From assembly GCA_031259935.1 (NCBI GenBank), contig JAIRKV010000114.1, positions 1 through 14,175 on the forward strand: DNA of 14,175 nt, given 5' to 3'. Both the position numbers and the translations under genes were made by a program. Under the pieces are notes generated by a model. The model had not been told where the DNA came from. It worked only from the letters and a program-made list of their open reading frames with translations, and searched no databases. Shown here piece by piece: positions 1-7,003 of this stretch; the first letter of the stretch is position 1, and each line of letters opens with the position of its first letter. This DNA is from Prevotellaceae bacterium (GTDB lineage Bacteria; Bacteroidota; Bacteroidia; Bacteroidales; UBA932).

Positions 1-1316
1 GCATTTATTTCAACGGCATATCCTGCGCGTTGGGTAACGGGTTTGCCGGCAACAATGGCATCCATCCATGTAAGCGCTTTTCCTGTTTCTTCCTGCCACA
101 TAAGTCCATTTTCGTGAATCTGTACGTTTGATTTTCCTTTGCGATATGCGTCAAGTATTTCAATTATTTTTTTACCGTACGATTTCCACACTTCGGCGCT
201 GTTGCCTGTATGATTTTTGTATTGCTGTACAGCCCAGATATACCACAGAGGAACATCTATTGAGGTGTAAATAAAGGCTCTGTGCTGTTTTTCGTTTGTA
301 AACGAGCCGTCTTTAATATTTTTGGTTGCATTGTCCAGTACTGTTTTGCACAACTGTGCATCTCCGGTAGCGGCAAGCGTTAATCCGGGCAGCGAAACAA
401 ACATATCCAAGCCCCAGTATCCGAGCCACGGATAACCGGCTACCACTTCCGTATTTTTTCCGGAACGTATTATAAATTGCTGTGAAGCATTTTTCAAACA
501 TGCCAGATAACTGTTTTTCGGAGGACGTTCGGCAATATTTTTTTCAAAATATTTTTTAAATACGGCAGGATTTTCTTCTTTTACGGATGCTGAAAATATT
601 ATGGATTCTCCCTTTTTTATCGGAACTTCAAAATATCCGGGAACAAACAAATCTTCGTGATATTCGTAGCCGCGCTTAAATTCCTCGTTGTATTCCATAT
701 TATAATACCAGTCGGGAGTTGGCACAAATTCGTTTTTTTTGTTCAGCTGCATGCGCAGCAAAGGATAATCGGCATAAAGTTTTGTTTCTATTCCGTTATT
801 TATGCTGTTGTATTTTGTATTTGCATACAAATTTGCCCTGCTGAGTTCATGAATTTTTCTGAATGCCAGAAACGGTTTCAATCTCAAAACAGTAGGCGAA
901 TGAGCATCGAGCAGGGTGTAGCGTATCATCAGATGATTGCCGTGATGAATCATCAGCAATTCTTTTCTGAACAACATTCCTCCCACGCGATACGTTATGG
1001 TCGGCGCAGGTTCGTACTCAAATTCAACGATGTATTTGTGTCCGCGCGGTTCGTAATTACCGGGATATCGATGTATTCCGAGATTAAAAGTTTTCTCGCG
1101 CTGTATCAAAGTTTCGTCAAGCGAAGATAGCAGTACATGATTTTCGCCACCGAATTCATCAATCGGACATATCAGCAATCCGTGATATTTTCTGGTATTG
1201 CAGCCAACAATCGTTGTGCTCAAATAACCGCCGTTGCGATTTGTGCTTAATATCTCTCTATTCAATGAATATTCGAGATTTACCAGAGCATTTTTATCAA
1301 ATTTAAGATAACTCAT
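1..1316 (-). CDS. Glycogen debranching enzyme (amylo-alpha-1,6-glucosidase family), C-terminus cut by the window edge
   Basis: Reverse-strand reading from the ATG at 1316-1314 stays open for 438 codons to the window edge. The N-terminal part carries the debranching-enzyme N-domain signature NGGYLSTTIVGCNTRKYHG (residues 28-46), which in relatives reads NGGYxSGTxxGxNTRxYHG. The C-terminal (alpha/alpha)6-barrel part starts near residue 265, with GYPWLGYWGLDMFVSLPGL (294-312), TSIDVPLWYIWAV (351-363) and LTWMDA (415-420). By family, the cytoplasmic enzyme removes alpha-1,6 branch stubs during breakdown of glycogen or related storage glucan. Relatives are about 640-700 aa, so roughly a third is missing. 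It has no signal peptide. The usual WGRDT motif reads WGLDM: the Asp is kept but the Arg is lost. It has its own promoter and does not appear to be in an operon with clpX, which ends 500 bp upstream. Confidence 0.88.
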   Translation of the reverse strand, partial: MSYLKFDKNALVNLEYSLNREILSTNRNGGYLSTTIVGCNTRKYHGLLICPIDEFGGENHVLLSSLDETLIQREKTFNLGIHRYPGNYEPRGHKYIVEFEYEPAPTITYRVGGMLFRKELLMIHHGNHLMIRYTLLDAHSPTVLRLKPFLAFRKIHELSRANLYANTKYNSINNGIETKLYADYPLLRMQLNKKNEFVPTPDWYYNMEYNEEFKRGYEYHEDLFVPGYFEVPIKKGESIIFSASVKEENPAVFKKYFEKNIAERPPKNSYLACLKNASQQFIIRSGKNTEVVAGYPWLGYWGLDMFVSLPGLTLAATGDAQLCKTVLDNATKNIKDGSFTNEKQHRAFIYTSIDVPLWYIWAVQQYKNHTGNSAEVWKSYGKKIIEILDAYRKGKSNVQIHENGLMWQEETGKALTWMDAIVAGKPVTQRAGYAVEIN

Positions 1317-1363
1317 AGTTTCATCAAGTTTTTGTATAAAAAAACAATTAATAAGATTTTGTG

Positions 1364-1397
1364 CGAAGATAATAAAATTTCAGTTGACAGTGTCAAA
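1364..1397 (-). promoter_or_regulatory. Putative promoter of the debranching-enzyme gene
   Basis: On the reverse strand TATCTTCG (plus 1364-1371) is one base from the Bacteroidota -7 consensus TAnnTTTG. A TTTG (plus 1394-1397) lies 22 bp upstream, slightly farther than the usual spacing of about 19. The expected leader is about 40 nt. The -33 side overlaps a 13-bp palindrome. Confidence 0.4.
1384..1396. promoter_or_regulatory. Palindrome TTGACAGTGTCAA, possible operator
   Basis: TTGACA and TGTCAA form a perfect 6-bp inverted repeat around one central base. It covers the -33 region of the putative promoter for the debranching-enzyme gene, which suits a repressor or activator site. No regulator gene lies next to it. 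Confidence 0.3.
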
Positions 1398-1420
1398 TTT
1401 GATAAAATAATTTTTTCGAC

Positions 1421-1458
1421 GGGCGGTTTTAATTTCCGAAAACATCACGCAGCCGCCC
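1421..1458. other. GC-rich inverted repeat GGGCGG...CCGCCC
   Basis: GGGCGG (1421-1426) and CCGCCC (1453-1458) can form a 6-bp GC stem over a 26-nt loop in an otherwise AT-rich spacer. Neither strand has a proper T-run directly after it, so a terminator call is weak. It could be a degraded terminator or a regulatory hairpin. The rest of the 1317-1817 spacer holds the promoter and palindrome above and the 21-bp repeat array. Confidence 0.25.
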
Positions 1459-1519
1459 CTTTAAAAGATCATGAAACGAATAAAATAATTGACGGTTGAA
1501 GAAGTAAATTTGGAAAAAA

Positions 1520-1729
1520 GAACGTTCTCTTTTGAAAAAAGAACATTCTTATCTTGAAAAAGAACATTCTCTTCTTGAAAAAGAACATTCTTATCTTGAA
1601 AAAGAACATTCTCTTTGGAAAAAAGAACGTTCTCTTCTTGAAAAAGAACGTTCTCTTCTTGAAAAAGAACGTTCTCTTTTGAAAAAAGAACATTCTTATC
1701 TTGAAAAAGAACATTCTCTTTGGAAAAAA
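1520..1729. repeat. Ten tandem 21-bp repeats with phased palindromes and A-tracts
   Basis: Ten units of exactly 21 bp begin at 1520, 1541, 1562 and so on to 1709, followed by a degenerate remnant. Each unit has GAAC[A/G]TTCT, then CTTCTT, TATCTT, CTTTTG or CTTTGG, then an A-run. With the preceding A it forms the palindrome AGAACGTTCT or its near-palindrome AGAACATTCT. Twenty-one bp is two helical turns, so palindromes and A-tracts all face the same side of the DNA, as in curved DNA or a multi-site protein-binding array. One plus frame is open through the array and would encode heptads such as EHSYLEK, EHSLLEK and ERSLLEK, but it has no ATG, only ATT or TTG. Units differ mainly at residue-changing positions. 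I treat the array as non-coding. Confidence 0.85.
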
Positions 1730-1817
1730 GAAACCGAACGGTAAATTTTGATGTCTTATTAATGTTAAGTTTTTAGCCGTAAAGATAGCCTGCCGGCGAC
1801 TTTTGAAAATCATTCAA

Positions 1818-3044
1818 CTATGCTACATGCAATTTATCTGCTGTTAATCTGTTGATTTTTTCTTCCGCATATTTCAATGTAATGCGCAGTTTCTTTTCCT
1901 GTTTTGATGGCGCTTCAAACATTGCATCTGTCATTATGTTTTCGCAAATCGAACGCAAGCCGCGCGCTCCAAGTTTGAATTCTATGGATTTATCAACAAT
2001 ATAATCAAGCACGTCATCGTCAAATTCCAGATTTATTCTGTCTATTGCAAAAAGTTTTTGATACTGTTTTATTATTGCGTTTTTGGGTTCGGTAAGAATA
2101 CGGCGCAAGGCAGCGCTGTCGAGTGGTTGCAGCCAGGTAAGCACAGGCAGGCGACCGATAATTTCGGGTATCAGTCCGTACGATTTCAAATCGACATGCG
2201 AAACGTACTGCATCAGATTGTTTTTGTCGATTTTGTTTTTATCGTTCACCGTTCCGTAGCCAATGGCGCGGGTATTGAGCCTGTTTGCTATTTTCTTTTC
2301 AATGCCGTCGAATGCGCCGCCGCAAATAAACAGTATGTTTTTTGTGTTTACCTGTATAAATTTCTGTTCGGGATGTTTGCGTCCTCCCTGCGGCGGCACG
2401 TTTACAACCGTTCCTTCCAGAAGTTTCAGCATTGCCTGCTGCACGCCTTCGCCCGACACATCGCGCGTTATGGATGGATTATCGCTTTTGCGTGCAATTT
2501 TATCAAGTTCATCAATAAATACAATTCCGAGTTCGGCTGATGCAATGTCATAATCGGCAACCTGAAGCAAACGCGAAAGGATACTTTCAACGTCTTCGCC
2601 AACGTATCCGGCTTCGGTGAGTACTGTGGCATCTACAATGGTAAACGGAACTTTGAGTATTTTTGCTATGGTTTGTGCCAAAAGCGTTTTGCCTGTTCCT
2701 GTTTCGCCAACCATTATTACATTCGATTTTTCTATTTCGATATCGTTGCCGTCGAACGGCTGCAATATCCGTTTGTAATGGTTGTAAACTGCAACCGACA
2801 GATATTTTTTTGCAGCTTCCTGTCCTATTACGTAGTTATCGAGCACAAGTTTTATTGCTTCCGGTTTTGGAATATTTGCAAATGACAGTTTGTGTTTCCT
2901 GTTTTTTTTGTTATGAATTTCTCCGTGTAAAATTTCGTGCGCTCTGTCTATGCAGTCATCACAAATAAAGGCGTTGATGCCGTGTATCAGTATGTTAGTT
3001 GCATCTTCCGGTTTTTCGCAAAACGAACATTTATTTTGTTTCAT
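1818..3044 (-). CDS. clpX: ClpX, ATPase and unfoldase subunit of the ClpXP protease
   Basis: The 408-residue product has the family's normal length. An N-terminal C4 zinc-binding domain (Cys6, Cys9, Cys28, Cys31) recruits substrates and adaptors. The AAA+ core shows Walker A GETGTGKT (113-120), pore loop GYVG (146-149), Walker B VFIDEL (175-180), the RKH loop (222-224) and sensor-2 GARGLR (359-364). The loop that docks into ClpP, IGF in E. coli, reads IGY (261-263). As a hexamer it unfolds tagged proteins with ATP and feeds them to ClpP in the cytoplasm. The ATG at 3044 was chosen because it puts the zinc domain at the N-terminus; an in-frame ATG at 3077 would add 11 basic residues and lengthen the overlap. 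It overlaps the clpP end by 14 bp, so the two are cotranscribed and probably translationally coupled. Confidence 0.97.
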   Translation of the reverse strand: MKQNKCSFCEKPEDATNILIHGINAFICDDCIDRAHEILHGEIHNKKNRKHKLSFANIPKPEAIKLVLDNYVIGQEAAKKYLSVAVYNHYKRILQPFDGNDIEIEKSNVIMVGETGTGKTLLAQTIAKILKVPFTIVDATVLTEAGYVGEDVESILSRLLQVADYDIASAELGIVFIDELDKIARKSDNPSITRDVSGEGVQQAMLKLLEGTVVNVPPQGGRKHPEQKFIQVNTKNILFICGGAFDGIEKKIANRLNTRAIGYGTVNDKNKIDKNNLMQYVSHVDLKSYGLIPEIIGRLPVLTWLQPLDSAALRRILTEPKNAIIKQYQKLFAIDRINLEFDDDVLDYIVDKSIEFKLGARGLRSICENIMTDAMFEAPSKQEKKLRITLKYAEEKINRLTADKLHVA

Positions 3045-3708
3045 TTGTTTTTTTCTGTTTTTGTAAAACTTCGTCAATCATTCCATATTCAAGCGCTTCG
3101 GCTGAAGTCATCCAGTAATCTCTGTCGGCATCTTTTTCTATTTTCGAAATTTCATTTTTAGAATGTTTTGCTATCAGTTCATAAAGTTCGCGTCTCAATT
3201 TCACAATTTCGCGCGCTGTAATTTCAATGTCGGATGCCTGACCTTCTACGCCTCCAAGCGGCTGATGAATCATTATTCGCGAATGTGTAAGAGCCGAGCG
3301 TTTTCCGTCAGCGCCTGCCGTAAGCAGAACAGCCGCCATTGATGCTGCAATTCCCGTACAGATTGTGCGAATATTCGAATTTACAAGCTGCATGGTGTCG
3401 TAAATTCCAAGTCCTGCGTAAACTGCGCCTCCGGGCGAATTTATATAAATCTGTATATCGCGAGATGAATCAAGCGAGTCAAGGAACAGAAGTTGAGCCT
3501 GAACAATATTCGCAACTTCATCGTTAATTGCTGTTCCCAAAAATATTATTCGTTCCATCATTAATCGCGAAAATACATCCATCGATACGGCGTTCAGTTG
3601 TCGTTCTTCTATAATGTAAGGTGTGATTGATGCTGTGTATTGATTTAACAATGAGCTTGATATTCCCGCATGTTTAATTGCATATTTTTCAAATTCGTTT
3701 TTTGCCAT
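3031..3708 (-). CDS. clpP: ClpP, serine peptidase subunit of the ClpXP protease
   Basis: The product has 225 aa with the S14 fold. The catalytic triad is visible as Ser123 (GIAASMAAVLL), His148 (IMIHQP) and Asp197 (DRDYWM). The residue after SM in the nucleophile motif is Ala where Gly is common. INSPGG (90-95) forms the oxyanion-hole strand. Two stacked heptamers form the chamber that degrades chains delivered by ClpX. The N-terminal 25 or so residues resemble a propeptide removed by self-cleavage. It is first in the clpP-clpX pair. The trigger factor gene often found just upstream in Bacteroidota is not here; the next gene is a divergent hemerythrin-like protein. Confidence 0.97.
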   Translation of the reverse strand: MAKNEFEKYAIKHAGISSSLLNQYTASITPYIIEERQLNAVSMDVFSRLMMERIIFLGTAINDEVANIVQAQLLFLDSLDSSRDIQIYINSPGGAVYAGLGIYDTMQLVNSNIRTICTGIAASMAAVLLTAGADGKRSALTHSRIMIHQPLGGVEGQASDIEITAREIVKLRRELYELIAKHSKNEISKIEKDADRDYWMTSAEALEYGMIDEVLQKQKKTNETK

Positions 3709-3732
3709 GATAATTTTTATGAAAATAATTTA

Positions 3733-3766
3733 CAAAGTTAGCACAAAATCTTCGATTACACACAAA
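3733..3766 (-). promoter_or_regulatory. Putative clpPX promoter
   Basis: On the reverse strand TAACTTTG (plus 3733-3740) matches the Bacteroidota -7 box TAnnTTTG. A TTTG (plus 3763-3766) lies 22 bp further upstream, a little over the usual spacing. It predicts a short leader of about 20 nt before the clpP ATG. Confidence 0.45.
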
Positions 3767-3797
3767 CGGATAAAAATGTCATACAAAATTTACAAAT

Positions 3798-3822
3798 GAA
3801 AAATAAAGAGGAAAAATAAAGA
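3798..3822. repeat. Short direct repeat GAAAAATAAAGA, two copies
   Basis: The 12-mer occurs at 3798-3809 and 3811-3822, separated by one base, so the copies are 13 bp apart. It lies between the divergent clpP and hemerythrin-like promoters. It may be a binding site or chance in AT-rich DNA. Confidence 0.3.
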
Positions 3823-3949
3823 CAATGAGCAATCTGCAACTGTAAATTAATATTTTTGCCATGTACATAATTATGCCTTGATGTTTAAATAATTAGCAAA
3901 TATCAATTTAAAACTTTGTGAGTTTGCCGACTGTTATCGTTGTTTTTTG

Positions 3950-3957
3950 TATATTTG
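3950..3957 (+). promoter_or_regulatory. Putative -7 promoter box of the hemerythrin/LuxR operon
   Basis: TATATTTG fits TAnnTTTG exactly. The nearest upstream TTTG (3923-3926) is 23 bp away, so the -33 box is weak and an activator may be needed. A leader of roughly 70 nt would precede the ATG at 4035. A second -7-like box, TATTTTTG, is at 3851-3858. Apart from these and the direct repeat I see nothing in 3767-4034. Confidence 0.35.
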
Positions 3958-4034
3958 CGCATCTTTAATTGATTTTCAGACTGTGAAAAAGCAGTTTATA
4001 TAATTAATTTGTATTTATAAAATCCATATACATT

Positions 4035-4742
4035 ATGACAAAATTAAAAACAGGAAAATATAAGGAATCGCACAGCATGAGTAATTTGATATGTCAAAAT
4101 TATCCTGCCTTGCTTGTACTTAGCCGATTCGGCATGAAACTTGGATTTAAGGATAAAAGCATAGCTGAAGTTTGCGCCGACAACAATGTTGATACAAAAA
4201 CTTTTCTTGCAATAGTAAATCTTTTGCTTTGCGATGAAATAAATCCCGACAATGCCAATCACGATTTGTTTATACCATCGCTGATTTTGTATCTTCACAA
4301 TTCGCATGGTTATTTTGTAAATTATCGTCTGCCTGACATAAGAGAAAAATTAAAAAATGCGCTTACTCAGGGCTTAAAAGATTTGAACAAGGCTGTGCTT
4401 TATTATTTTGATGAATATGTTTCGGAAGTGAGCAAACACATGTCGTATGAAGAAAAAACAGTTTTTCCTTATGTGCGCTCGCTTATCGAAAACGGAAAAA
4501 AAATAAAGTACAACATTGGGATTTTTATTAAACAGCACAATCAGATAGAAGCCAAACTTACCGAATTTAAAAATATAATGATTAAATATTACGAAACCGA
4601 AAGCACTAATGAAATTGATAATGTGCTTTTTGATATTTTTAATTGCGAAAACGATTTAGCCTTGCACAATGCTGTTGAAGATAAATTATTTGTGCCTGCA
4701 ATAGTTGAACTGGAACTTAAAAAATCGGGCAAAAAATCATGA
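4035..4742 (+). CDS. Hemerythrin HHE-domain di-iron protein, RIC/ScdA-like
   Basis: The 235-residue cytoplasmic protein has two parts. Residues 15-75 resemble the short N-terminal domain of RIC-type proteins. Residues 80-225 are a four-helix hemerythrin-like bundle. Candidate ligands of a di-iron centre follow the RIC spacing: His88 or His91, His135 with Glu139 (HMSYE), His168, and His211 with Glu215 (HNAVE). RIC/YtfE/ScdA proteins repair iron-sulfur clusters damaged by nitric oxide or oxidants, while other hemerythrins bind or sense oxygen; which applies here is not shown. The overlap with the downstream regulator suggests it may feed that regulator. An internal ATG at 4077 is an alternative start that keeps all ligands. 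Confidence 0.82.
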   Translation: MTKLKTGKYKESHSMSNLICQNYPALLVLSRFGMKLGFKDKSIAEVCADNNVDTKTFLAIVNLLLCDEINPDNANHDLFIPSLILYLHNSHGYFVNYRLPDIREKLKNALTQGLKDLNKAVLYYFDEYVSEVSKHMSYEEKTVFPYVRSLIENGKKIKYNIGIFIKQHNQIEAKLTEFKNIMIKYYETESTNEIDNVLFDIFNCENDLALHNAVEDKLFVPAIVELELKKSGKKS

Positions 4743-5338
4743 ATCTGCATCTTAAAATAATAATCGCCGAATCGTCCGTTATTATCAGAACAGGCATTGT
4801 TGCAATTTTACAGCAATTGAATATTAATCATGCAGGAATACTGGAAATTGAAGATTTCGAGCAGTTACGAAGTCTACTTGGACGGCAAAAATGCGATATG
4901 CTGATTATAAATCCGCTAATGTCGGGCGTTTTTTCGTTGCAGCAAATGAAAAAAGAAGCGATAAATAACGACATGAAATACATCGCATTGCAAAATTCGC
5001 TGCTCGACAGATCTGTTTTGAAAAATTACGACGAAATAATATCTTTATACGATTCGGTCGAACAGATTAAAGAAAAAGTAAACAATTTGATAACGCTGAC
5101 GAAATCTGCAATAAACAAGGCATCGCTTACCTCGCGCGAAAAAGAAATAATCGTATGCGTGATAAAAGGAATGACAAACAAGCAGATTGCCGATGAATTA
5201 TGCTTATCAATTCACACGATTATAAGCCATCGCAGCAACATAACGACAAAATTACAGATTCACAGCACGGCAGGATTAACCATCTTTGCAATAGTGAACA
5301 AACTCGTTACTCTGGATGAAATCAAAAAATACCAGTAA
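4739..5338 (+). CDS. LuxR/NarL-type regulator with a degenerate receiver domain
   Basis: The 199-residue protein has a receiver-like N-terminal domain (5-115) and a LuxR/NarL helix-turn-helix (about 129-190: LTSREKEIIVCVIKGMTNKQ, then IADELCLSIHTIISHRSNI). In the receiver the phospho-accepting Asp is Asn58 (LIINPLMSG, normally LLDxxMPG), the acidic pair near the N-terminus is Glu11-Ser12, and the conserved Lys is not seen near position 103. It therefore probably does not accept phosphate and may respond to a protein partner or ligand. Its ATG overlaps the hemerythrin stop (ATGA), implying matched synthesis. No histidine kinase is in the window. Targets are unknown; self-regulation of the operon is plausible. 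Confidence 0.85.
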   Translation: MNLHLKIIIAESSVIIRTGIVAILQQLNINHAGILEIEDFEQLRSLLGRQKCDMLIINPLMSGVFSLQQMKKEAINNDMKYIALQNSLLDRSVLKNYDEIISLYDSVEQIKEKVNNLITLTKSAINKASLTSREKEIIVCVIKGMTNKQIADELCLSIHTIISHRSNITTKLQIHSTAGLTIFAIVNKLVTLDEIKKYQ

Positions 5339-5408
5339 AGATAATTTTGATATATTTGCAAATTGTTTTATATTTACAAAAAAATTAAAAGATTATATAA
5401 ATTTATGC

Positions 5409-5416
5409 TACTTTTG
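5409..5416 (+). promoter_or_regulatory. Putative -7 promoter box of the DHH phosphoesterase gene
   Basis: TACTTTTG matches TAnnTTTG, about 15 bp before the ATG at 5432, so the leader would be very short. No good -33 TTTG stands at normal spacing. Another -7-like box, TATATTTG, is at 5351-5358. No clear terminator for the preceding operon is seen in 5339-5431. Confidence 0.35.
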
Positions 5417-5431
5417 GCATTTTAATGCAAA

Positions 5432-6457
5432 ATGAAAAATCTGTTTACAAAAAAACAATACGACAATCTCAACCGATATTTGCAATCGGCAAAAAATGCA
5501 ACCGTCATCATACATACAAATCCCGATGGCGATGCCGCAGGCGCATCGGTTGCTTTGGCATATATTCTCGAAAAATTAAATATCAATTCCAAAATTGTCG
5601 TTTCAAACGATCTTCCCGGATTTTTACGCTGGATTGACGCAAACAATAAAATTATCGTTTATGCAAAAAACAAACACGAAGCACGCTCTGCAATAAAAAC
5701 CGCAGATCTGATTTTCTGCCTTGATTTTAATTCGCTTTCCCGAGTCGATATACTCGAAAACATTATACGTGAAACAACCGTTCCGCGTATTCTTATCGAC
5801 CATCATATTGACCCTGATGATGATTTCGATTTGAAATTTTCGTATTATCCGGTAAGTTCAACATCCGAACTGGTTTATCGAATTGGAATCAAATTACTTG
5901 GCACAAAAAAACTTCCGAAAAATATAGCCGAAGCTCTGTTTTGCGGAATGATGACCGACAGCGGCGCTTTCTCTCACAGTTCGTCGTATCCCGATTTTTT
6001 CAAAATTATCGCAAATCTTTTGGATTGCGGAGTCGAAAAAGATAAAATAACGCATTTGGTTTACGATAATTTTACGGAAAATCGCATGAAACTGCTCGGC
6101 TACGCTCTTTCGAAAATGGTTGTGCTGCACAAATATCATGCGGCATATATTACGCTTTCGCGCGATGATTTGAAAAAATTCAACTTTCAAGCAGGTGATA
6201 CCGAAGGTTTTGTAAATTATCCGCTGTCGATAAAAGGAATTGTATTGTCGTTGCTGCTGGTCGAAAAAGATGACCATATAAAAATGTCAATACGGTCACA
6301 GGGCAACTTTGATGTTAACGAAATGGCGCACAAACATTTTCACGGCGGAGGACATTTTAATGCCGCAGGCGGAAAAATGCTGTGCAAATACGAATACTGT
6401 GAAACCGAACTTGAACAAATCATTAAAAATTATGAAAAAGAATTATGTAATGCTTGA
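5432..6457 (+). CDS. DHH/DHHA1 phosphoesterase, NrnA-like oligoribonuclease / pAp phosphatase
   Basis: The 341-residue cytoplasmic protein shows the full set of DHH metal-binding motifs: HTNPDGDAAG (28-37), CLDFNS with Asp98, IDHH (122-125) and GMMTDSGAF with Asp176. The C-terminal DHHA1 domain ends in the substrate-binding GGGHFNAAG (305-313). Length and motifs fit NrnA-type enzymes, which use Mn2+ to degrade very short RNAs to mononucleotides and in several species also dephosphorylate pAp to AMP. Activity on cyclic dinucleotide intermediates such as pApA is possible. The last 26 bp overlap the first FKBP-like lipoprotein gene, so the genes are probably cotranscribed; this phosphoesterase-FKBP order is common in Bacteroidota. 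All catalytic residues appear intact. Confidence 0.9.
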   Translation: MKNLFTKKQYDNLNRYLQSAKNATVIIHTNPDGDAAGASVALAYILEKLNINSKIVVSNDLPGFLRWIDANNKIIVYAKNKHEARSAIKTADLIFCLDFNSLSRVDILENIIRETTVPRILIDHHIDPDDDFDLKFSYYPVSSTSELVYRIGIKLLGTKKLPKNIAEALFCGMMTDSGAFSHSSSYPDFFKIIANLLDCGVEKDKITHLVYDNFTENRMKLLGYALSKMVVLHKYHAAYITLSRDDLKKFNFQAGDTEGFVNYPLSIKGIVLSLLLVEKDDHIKMSIRSQGNFDVNEMAHKHFHGGGHFNAAGGKMLCKYEYCETELEQIIKNYEKELCNA

Positions 6458-6992
6458 TATACTGTTTGTTTTGCTTTTTTTTGCAGCCTGCAACAGCAAT
6501 AAAACCGACAATATTGAACCGAAAAATACGGTAAACATTCGCGAAAATATTGAAAAGGCAAACAAAATATTGATAGAAAAAGATAAGGACAGAATAGAAT
6601 CATTTTTGCAGCGGCACAATTTGCAGGCAACATTTGACGATACGGGATTCTGGTATGTGGAAATAGAAAAAGGAAACGGAACAAAAATCCAAAACGGAAC
6701 GCCGGTTGCGCTGCAATGTACAATCAATTTACTCGATGGAACTCATTGCTACACATACGATGCCGACAATCCGTTAATATTTTTGGCAGGCAAAAGCAAC
6801 GAACTTTCAGAAACCGCAAATACGCAAAATGCAGTTTCAGGTTTGCACAGCGCTATTCTTCTTGCAGAAAATCAGGCGCGTTATGTTTTTATTTTTCCGC
6901 CGCATTTGGCTCACGGCATTATCGGCGATGGAAACAATATTCCTCCGCGTTCAATTTTAGTTTATGATATTAAAGTTTTAGATGTACAATAA
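6432..6992 (+). CDS. FKBP-like lipoprotein 1 (GldI-type peptidyl-prolyl isomerase fold)
   Basis: The ATG at 6432 was chosen because it gives a lipoprotein signal peptide: basic start, hydrophobic core, lipobox FAAC with Cys20. Longer upstream readings lie inside the phosphoesterase gene and lack a signal. The 186-residue product has a charged helical linker (about 35-70) and an FKBP-like domain (about 80-184), recognised by VALQCTINLLDG, FIFPPHLAHG and IPPRSILVYDIKVLDV. The active-site Phe-Asp after the DGT turn is replaced (HCYTYD) and the VIPGW segment is absent, so proline isomerase activity is doubtful and a chaperone role more likely. It should be anchored in the envelope. Related GldI lipoproteins are needed for gliding or type IX secretion in Flavobacteria, which does not prove motility here. 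Confidence 0.78.
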   Translation: MKKNYVMLDILFVLLFFAACNSNKTDNIEPKNTVNIRENIEKANKILIEKDKDRIESFLQRHNLQATFDDTGFWYVEIEKGNGTKIQNGTPVALQCTINLLDGTHCYTYDADNPLIFLAGKSNELSETANTQNAVSGLHSAILLAENQARYVFIFPPHLAHGIIGDGNNIPPRSILVYDIKVLDVQ

Positions 6993-7003
6993 AAAGAAAA
7001 CAA

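Noticed and set aside
657..1130. Plus-strand frame of 157 codons
   Set aside because: It lies antisense inside the debranching-enzyme gene, which has strong family motifs.
1469..1813. Minus-strand ATG frame of 114 codons across the 21-bp array
   Set aside because: Its product is a Phe/Lys/Arg repeat produced by reading the A-rich repeats backwards. It has no family likeness, and openness follows from the 21-bp unit.
2058..2540. Plus-strand frames inside clpX
   Set aside because: Antisense shadows of a complete, motif-rich ClpX.
3045..3077. Longer ClpX start at 3077
   Set aside because: It adds 11 basic residues before the zinc domain and lengthens the overlap with clpP. The ATG at 3044 fits the family.
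6309..6431. Longer start for the first FKBP-like protein
   Set aside because: The extra residues are an out-of-frame reading of the phosphoesterase end and would hide the lipoprotein signal peptide.
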